Shown here one piece after another: positions 5,607 to 6,834 of a DNA stretch of 6,834 nucleotides. The notes below the pieces were generated by a model that was not told where the DNA came from, made no database searches, and saw nothing but the letters and a program-made list of their open reading frames with translations. The stretch is from Actinomycetota bacterium (GTDB taxonomy: Bacteria > Actinomycetota > Thermoleophilia > Solirubrobacterales > Solirubrobacteraceae), in the NCBI GenBank assembly GCA_019348575.1, contig JAHWJE010000084.1, positions 1 through 6,834 on the forward strand, read 5' to 3'. Position numbers and translations under genes: made by a program. Each line of letters begins with the position of its first letter. Position 1 is the first letter of the stretch.

Positions 5607-6135
5607 CGCCCGTGAACTCGGTGTCGACCGGCTTCTCGAAGCGACGGCCGTTGATCTCGTCGTGGCGGTGGAACGCCGGCGGCTCGATGTGCACCTTGAG
5701 CGTGTACTCGCCGTCGGCCGGCACCTTCCAGTTGCGCCCGTAGTGGTAGATCATCGGGTGCCACAGCAGCGGGTGCTCGTGCGTGCCGACCTCGTTGCCG
5801 TCGGGGTCGATCAGCGTCGCGGTCACGTTCAGCCCCGGAACGAAGCGTCCGTCGGACGCATCGCAGACGGCGATCTCGACGTGCAGGTTCTCCTCCTGCG
5901 GGTCATGCCAGACGAGCTGGCCGTCGTCCCACATGTACATCCCTTCCGCCTCCTCGATCGCGTAGGCGACGAGGTACTCGTCGGCGGGATGCATGCCGCC
6001 GTCGTGGGCGACGTTCTCGGCCATGTGGTCGAGCGCCTCGCGGTAGGCCTCGCCCTGCTTGCGGGCAAGCTCGAGCTGCTTTGCGTCAGCTTCGGAGCTG
6101 GTCGGATCCATCGGTGGGGGATTCTCGGTGCTCAT
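5581..6135 (-). CDS. P19/Tp34-like metal-binding (iron transporter family) domain protein, no signal peptide
   Basis: This 184-residue protein has two parts. Residues 1-45 are hydrophilic and partly helical (AKQLELARKQGEAYREALDH, 18-37). Residues about 46-178 look like the beta-sandwich of the P19/Tp34 (Fe2+ transport) family. Landmarks are EYLVAYAIEEAEGMYMW (53-69), ENLHVEIAV (82-90), GRFVPGLNVTATL (96-108), the His/Met-rich HEHPLLWHPMIYHYGRNWKV (119-138), GEYTLKVHIEPPAFHRHD (142-159) and GRRFEKPVDTEF (163-174). His85, His119, His121, His126, Met128, His131, His149, His156 and His158 are candidate Cu/Fe ligands. Known members are periplasmic or lipid-anchored and work with an FTR1-like permease. 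Here there is no signal peptide, lipobox or membrane segment, and no permease gene is in view, so the protein appears cytosolic or non-classically placed. The start ATG 6135 has no good ribosome binding site. Its 3' end overlaps the membrane-protein gene. The family call rests on motif memory; the role is open. Confidence 0.7.
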   Translation of the reverse strand: MSTENPPPMDPTSSEADAKQLELARKQGEAYREALDHMAENVAHDGGMHPADEYLVAYAIEEAEGMYMWDDGQLVWHDPQEENLHVEIAVCDASDGRFVPGLNVTATLIDPDGNEVGTHEHPLLWHPMIYHYGRNWKVPADGEYTLKVHIEPPAFHRHDEINGRRFEKPVDTEFTGVKVERGQD

Positions 6136-6190
6136 GGCGATCTGCTACCCCGGGCGCGCGTTCCCTACCGGCGCTGCGGCGACGCTGTCA

Positions 6191-6206
6191 GCCGGCTGCC
6201 GCCGGC
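6191..6206 (-). terminator. GC hairpin after the ammonia-lyase-like stop codon
   Basis: Two copies of the self-complementary GCCGGC flank the 4-nt loop, giving a 6-bp all-GC stem that begins 4 nt after the minus-strand stop at 6212-6210. There is no T tract, so it is not a canonical intrinsic terminator. In such GC-rich DNA a 6-bp stem may also arise by chance. It sits in the 74-bp gap upstream of the P19-like gene. Confidence 0.25.
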
Positions 6207-6209
6207 CGC

Positions 6210-6458
6210 TCAGGCGCCGGCGGCGATGCGCGCGAAGGAGTCCGGGTCGGTCGGGCCCTCGGTGCAGATCGCAAGCGCCGCGGGGCGCGGATCGCCGACG
6301 CCCAGGCGCTCCCACGTCCGCTCGGGCCGGTCCTCGCGCAGCGCGAGCAGCCCGGCGACGCCGGCTGCCCCCGTCTCGCCGCAGGCGAGGCCGTCGCGCA
6401 GCAGCAGCCGCACCGCCTGCTCGGCCGAGCGGTCGTCGATCGCGAAGCAGTCGGCGGA
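6210..6458 (-). pseudogene. C-terminal fragment of a diaminopropionate ammonia-lyase-like PLP enzyme
   Basis: The last 82 codons of a minus-strand frame resemble the C-terminal end of fold-type II PLP enzymes of the diaminopropionate ammonia-lyase/threonine dehydratase group. Visible are CFAIDDRSAEQAVRLL (at the start of the recognisable part), LACGETGAAGVAGLLAL and the closing ICTEGPTDPDSFARI, followed by TGA at 6212-6210. The intact family has roughly 350-400 residues with the PLP lysine in the N-terminal half; that half, including the lysine, is missing. The reading frame stays open upstream to an ATG at 6797, but the residues it encodes there are Ser/Ala-rich antisense shadow of the plus-strand monooxygenase segment and not enzyme. 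So the gene is cut near 6460-6480. It could be a true pseudogene, a rearrangement scar or an assembly chimera. A related threonine dehydratase is the main alternative. As it stands the piece cannot be catalytic. Confidence 0.6.
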
Positions 6459-6603
6459 GGTCGCGGCGAAGCTGCGCGACACGGCCGCCAAATCGCCCGA
6501 GAACGGTCCGCTGGCCGTGGCCGCCGCTAAGGCGCAGGAGTCGCTCGATCTGCTGAACACGGACCTCGCGTCCGCCCAGCAGGCCGGCGCCGCCGCCGCG
6601 GCA
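6459..6603. other. Unassigned stretch between two truncated genes
   Basis: This stretch belongs recognisably to neither neighbour. On the minus strand the conserved central region of the ammonia-lyase family should appear and does not. On the plus strand the N-terminal FMN-binding region of a nitronate monooxygenase should appear and does not. The plus frame is open and gives an Ala/Gln/Leu-rich, possibly helical sequence (for example AKAQESLDLLNTDLASAQQA), with GTG at 6517 as a possible but unsupported start. Both frames share their third codon positions (multiples of three), so codon bias cannot tell which strand codes here or where the break lies. Confidence 0.5.
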
Positions 6604-6834
6604 AAGGTCGAGCAGGCCGTGGCCGAGGTGAAGGGCCGCACGGACCAGCCGTTCGGCGTCAACGTGCGCGCCGACGCGCCCGACGCCGCAGCTCGGATCG
6701 ACCTGCTGATCCGCGAGGGCGTGAAGGTGGCATCGTTCGCGCAGGCGCCGAGGCAGGACCTGATCGCCCGTCTGAAGGACGGCGGCGTGCTGGTCATGCC
6801 GTCCGTCGGCGCCCGCCGCCACGCCGAGAAGGTG
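6604..6834 (+). pseudogene. Internal segment of a nitronate monooxygenase (2-nitropropane dioxygenase family), cut at window end
   Basis: Seventy-seven codons on the plus strand match the first third of mycobacterium-type nitronate monooxygenases, FMN enzymes that oxidise alkyl nitronates to carbonyl compounds. Diagnostic stretches are VAEVKGRTDQPFGVNVRAD, LLIREGVKVASFAQAP, DLIARLKDGGVLVMPSVG and ARRHAEKV. In the family this region follows an N-terminal barrel strand with a GGLG-type FMN loop about 20-30 residues earlier; that part is absent, and an unfamiliar Ala-rich stretch stands in its place. The frame has no stop and runs off the window, so the remainder, including the flavin-binding and catalytic-histidine region, may lie beyond. 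No start codon with a ribosome binding site is seen. I call it a pseudogene because the N-terminus is missing, but a divergent start or an assembly chimera is possible. The family is fairly secure; the gene's status is not. Confidence 0.65.

Noticed and set aside
4043..5743. 566-codon plus-strand frame antisense to cobG
   Set aside because: It is Arg-rich, has no motif, and covers the CobG cysteine region in antisense as well as parts of two other genes.
6081..6530. Plus-strand frames of about 150-165 codons antisense to the ammonia-lyase fragment
   Set aside because: They are Arg/Ala-rich shadows that start within the P19-like gene and have no motif.
6145..6822. 225-codon minus-strand frame across the end of the window
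   Set aside because: It is out of frame with the ammonia-lyase C-terminus and antisense to the monooxygenase. It has no domain.
1..6834. CRISPR array, tRNA or rRNA gene, insertion sequence, attachment site or phage gene
   Set aside because: I saw no regularly spaced repeats, tRNA-like cloverleaf, transposase motif or flanking direct repeats.

Overview
The window is very G+C-rich (about three quarters by eye), almost every third codon position is G or C, and the genes are tightly packed. With the fused cobIJ gene and the mycobacterium-like nitronate monooxygenase piece, this points to a high-GC actinobacterium, perhaps of the Thermoleophilia/Solirubrobacterales type. The phylum is a fair inference; the order is a guess.

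Layout. Positions 1-188 (minus) hold the first codons of a secreted protein of unknown function. Positions 297-5206 hold five genes of the aerobic (O2-dependent) cobalamin corrin-ring pathway. cobG, cobH and cobIJ form a minus-strand operon with 4-nt stop/start overlaps (TTGA, then ATGA). cobK lies on the plus strand and overlaps the tail of cobIJ. cobF is back on the minus strand and starts 17 nt from cobK. Positions 5280-5606 (plus) encode a small four-helix membrane protein divergent from cobG. Positions 5581-6135 (minus) encode a P19/Tp34-like (iron-transporter-family) metal-binding domain protein without a signal peptide. Positions 6210-6834 carry two gene pieces back to back, each lacking its N-terminus: the C-terminal end of a diaminopropionate ammonia-lyase-like PLP enzyme (minus) and an internal segment of a nitronate monooxygenase (plus).

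How the genes work together. In pathway order CobI makes precorrin-3A, CobG makes precorrin-3B, CobJ makes precorrin-4, CobF makes precorrin-6A, CobK makes precorrin-6B and CobH makes hydrogenobyrinic acid. CobM (precorrin-4 to precorrin-5) and CobL (precorrin-6B to precorrin-8X) are not in the window and must be elsewhere if the pathway is complete. No cobalamin riboswitch is visible: the space upstream of cobG is only 73 bp.

I see no new defence, mobile or RNA system. The points most worth a second look are the antisense cobK set inside an otherwise co-directional cob gene series (a possible noncontiguous operon), the symmetric leaderless-type divergent promoter at 5207-5279, the P19-like protein with no export signal, and the junction of two N-terminally truncated genes near 6460-6600, which may be a rearrangement or an assembly chimera.
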